Source: Thermoplasmata archaeon (GTDB lineage Archaea > Thermoplasmatota > Penumbrarchaeia > JAEHCK01). Taken from it: DNA of 33,898 bases. Location: contig JAEHCK010000043.1 of assembly GCA_020696345.1 (NCBI GenBank), positions 1 through 33,898 on the forward strand. The letters are read 5' to 3'. Shown piece after piece: positions 32,792-33,898 of the stretch (positions within the stretch are counted from its first letter, which is position 1; each line of letters begins with the position of its first letter). The position numbers were made by a program, and so were the translations under genes. The notes beneath the pieces are model-generated. The model saw nothing but the letters and a program-made list of their open reading frames with translations. It had not been told where the DNA came from and ran no database searches.

Positions 32792-33634
32792 GTGAAAAAA
32801 TTTGGCTTGATCGTTAATCCGAAAAATTCTGATGCACTGAAAATTTCCCATGAGATCATAAATTATTTGAAAGATAAGATCCAGTTGGTGCTAACTCAAG
32901 AGCTCGTTAACCATCTGGATAGTGCAAATGATCGAAAAGATATCAAGTTTGTCCGGCTCGACCAGTTCGATTCAGAGGACCTGGAATTGGTGATCACGGT
33001 GGGCGGTGATGGAACCATATTACGAACATTACATAATTGCAATGTGAAGATATTCGGGATAAATGCGGGTGTGGTCGGTTTTCTAACAGAGGTCCATATA
33101 CAAAATGCAGTTGAGAGTTTGAAAAGAATACTTGATGAGGATTACTCGATCGACAAACGGGTAAGACTGAATATTTCATTGAATGATAGGATTTTGGAAC
33201 CCGCTACCAATGAAGCGGTCATTCATACGGCAGAGATCGCCAAAATGCGGTTGTATGATATCCAGGTGAACGGAGTCCAGGCACAAACCGTACGTGCCGA
33301 TGGGATCATAATCTCCACACCAACTGGGTCCACATCGTACGCGATGAGCGTTGGCGGGCCGATCCTGGATCCACGGGTGGATGCATTTATTATCGTGCCC
33401 ATTGCACCATTCAAATTATCTGCACGACCGCTGGTGGTGCCAAGTTTATCAACCATCACCATTAAGATACTGGGGCCGAAACGGAATTCTGTACTGGTAA
33501 TAGATGGCCAGGCCGAGTATAAGATCACACCCAATGATGTTTTGACCTTTACACGCTCTGAAAAATTTGCAGAATTTATCAGATTTGAACCGAACTTTTA
33601 CAGGCTGATCGAGGAAAAGTTATCGGGGCAATAG
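32792..33634 (+). CDS. nadK: NAD kinase (ATP/polyphosphate-dependent NAD phosphorylation)
   Basis: This 280-aa protein makes NADP from NAD in the cytoplasm. The family motifs are all present: GGDGT at 71-75 (phosphate donor site), FGINAGVVGFLTE, NE at 140-141 within ATNEAVIH, and TPTGSTSYAMSVGGPI (NAD-binding). A C-terminal stretch has LVIDGQ. Length is normal for archaeal NadK. The start is GTG at 32792, preceded by a strong purine-rich site (GAGGAGAGGAAG); no in-frame ATG nearby gives a better fit. The gene is divergent from the RAD55-like operon and shares its 144-bp AT-rich promoter region. Confidence 0.95.
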   Translation: MKKFGLIVNPKNSDALKISHEIINYLKDKIQLVLTQELVNHLDSANDRKDIKFVRLDQFDSEDLELVITVGGDGTILRTLHNCNVKIFGINAGVVGFLTEVHIQNAVESLKRILDEDYSIDKRVRLNISLNDRILEPATNEAVIHTAEIAKMRLYDIQVNGVQAQTVRADGIIISTPTGSTSYAMSVGGPILDPRVDAFIIVPIAPFKLSARPLVVPSLSTITIKILGPKRNSVLVIDGQAEYKITPNDVLTFTRSEKFAEFIRFEPNFYRLIEEKLSGQ

Positions 33635-33680
33635 ATCTTTATTATTCAGAAATGGAGAATTCTACCGGTCTATCGGCCAT

Positions 33681-33719
33681 ACTAGTTGTCAGTTATCAGT
33701 TGCTAGTTTCTAGTGTGAT
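33681..33719. repeat. Second copy of the dispersed AGTTGCT-type 39-bp element
   Basis: ACTAGTTGTCAGTTATCAG continues to TAGTGTGAT and matches 16616-16654 at both ends. A third partial copy, CTAGTTGTCAGTTATCAG, lies at 33823-33840 beside the intron remnant. Confidence 0.65.
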
Positions 33720-33752
33720 CATATTAAACTGGCAACTAACATCTAGCAACTG
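33697..33752 (+). terminator. Perfect 10-bp CAGTTGCTAG hairpin after nadK
   Basis: CAGTTGCTAG (33697-33706) and CTAGCAACTG (33743-33752) are exact inverted copies about 60 bp past the nadK stop. The left arm lies in the 39-bp dispersed repeat (33681-33719) also found at 16616-16654. It could end the nadK transcript or be part of a small non-autonomous repeat. Confidence 0.45.
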
Positions 33753-33756
33753 TTTC

Positions 33757-33819
33757 GCCGAGTAGCGCAGGGGAATTTCACCCCCACGCCCTCACAGAAC
33801 CGGACGTGAACCTCTCGAC
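33757..33819 (-). mobile_element. Remnant of a group II intron 3' end (domain V/VI)
   Basis: On the minus strand the sequence TTCACGTCCGGTTCTGTGAG is the 3' half of a domain V. It is followed by a domain VI-like GGGGGTGAAATTCCCC hairpin and the terminal CTACTCG typical of group II introns. The 5' half of domain V and everything before it are missing, replaced by the AGTTGTCAGTTATCAG-type repeat. This is a dead fragment, separate from the intron at the left edge. Confidence 0.6.
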
Positions 33820-33898
33820 TTGCTAGTTGTCAGTTATCAGTATTGAATATATTGCCATATCACTTCGATCTTCCGCACATGATATTATTGTACCACGA

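Noticed and set aside
32648..32851. N-terminal extension of the RAD55-like protein
   Set aside because: It is antisense to the nadK leader and start. The extension is hydrophobic and unlike the family, which begins near QSGVFGLNPLLDGG.
1..33898. tRNA or rRNA genes
   Set aside because: I found no cloverleaf with GGTTCRANTCC-type T arm and no rRNA-like conserved blocks. The tRNA-like phrases at the edges fit group II intron motifs better.

Overview
The window is archaeal, most likely euryarchaeal and possibly Thermoplasmatota-like (moderate confidence, from gene content only). The evidence is a TiaS-type tRNA(Ile2) agmatidine synthetase, an NreA-type repair protein with a C-terminal PCNA-binding motif, a NOG1-like GTPase, an archaeal NAD kinase, a RAD55/KaiC-like ATPase beside a winged-helix protein, two proteins ending in PEF-CTERM-like signals, and TATA-box/poly-T signals. 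There are no rRNA or tRNA genes and no CRISPR array. Coding sequence is moderate in GC; intergenic DNA is very AT-rich and unusually full of short tandem and inverted repeats.

Left part (1-5236): the 5' end of a group II intron runs off the left edge on the minus strand. A 912-aa membrane-anchored protein follows (minus strand), with about 13 calcium-binding TSP3-like repeats carrying a C13/caspase-like cysteine protease domain. A divergent NOG1-like GTPase gene is flanked on both sides by minisatellites (27-bp and 28-bp units) that contain units in both orientations.

Centre (5237-16383): two tandem exported proteins of 1332 and 1088 aa share one plan: signal peptide, PPC-like and cadherin/PKD-like domains, TSP3-like segment, one membrane helix, and a Met/Gln/Pro-rich cytoplasmic tail. 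The first ends in a zinc ribbon. Then comes tiaS, whose N-terminus requires an AUC start codon, and nreA convergent to it.

Right-centre (16878-30525): two giant minus-strand paralogues, A (2115 aa) and B (2024 aa). Each has a cytoplasmic HeH/Rho_N-like N-terminal domain, an Asn-Gly-Leu-Thr repeat linker, a membrane helix, CBM9-like domains, calcium loops, FG-GAP propeller blades and a C-terminal PEF-CTERM-like anchor. In A a complete set of seven FG-GAP motifs is interrupted twice by DUF2341-LamG modules placed in equivalent blade loops. In B the propeller is cut in its third blade and replaced by a 2.56-kb cassette (CBM9-like, lamin-tail-like, six Asp-box repeats, new anchor). A homologous FG-GAP remnant lies directly downstream, so about 470-bp direct repeats flank the cassette. 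This is the most interesting part of the window: a surface-protein locus that diversifies by module insertion and C-terminal replacement.

Right end (30966-33898): an ATGA-overlapped RAD55-like/winged-helix operon diverges from nadK. The window ends in hairpin-forming repeats and a remnant of a group II intron 3' end. One repeated AAAAAATGC...GCATTTTTT element follows three of the genes and looks like a genome-specific terminator.
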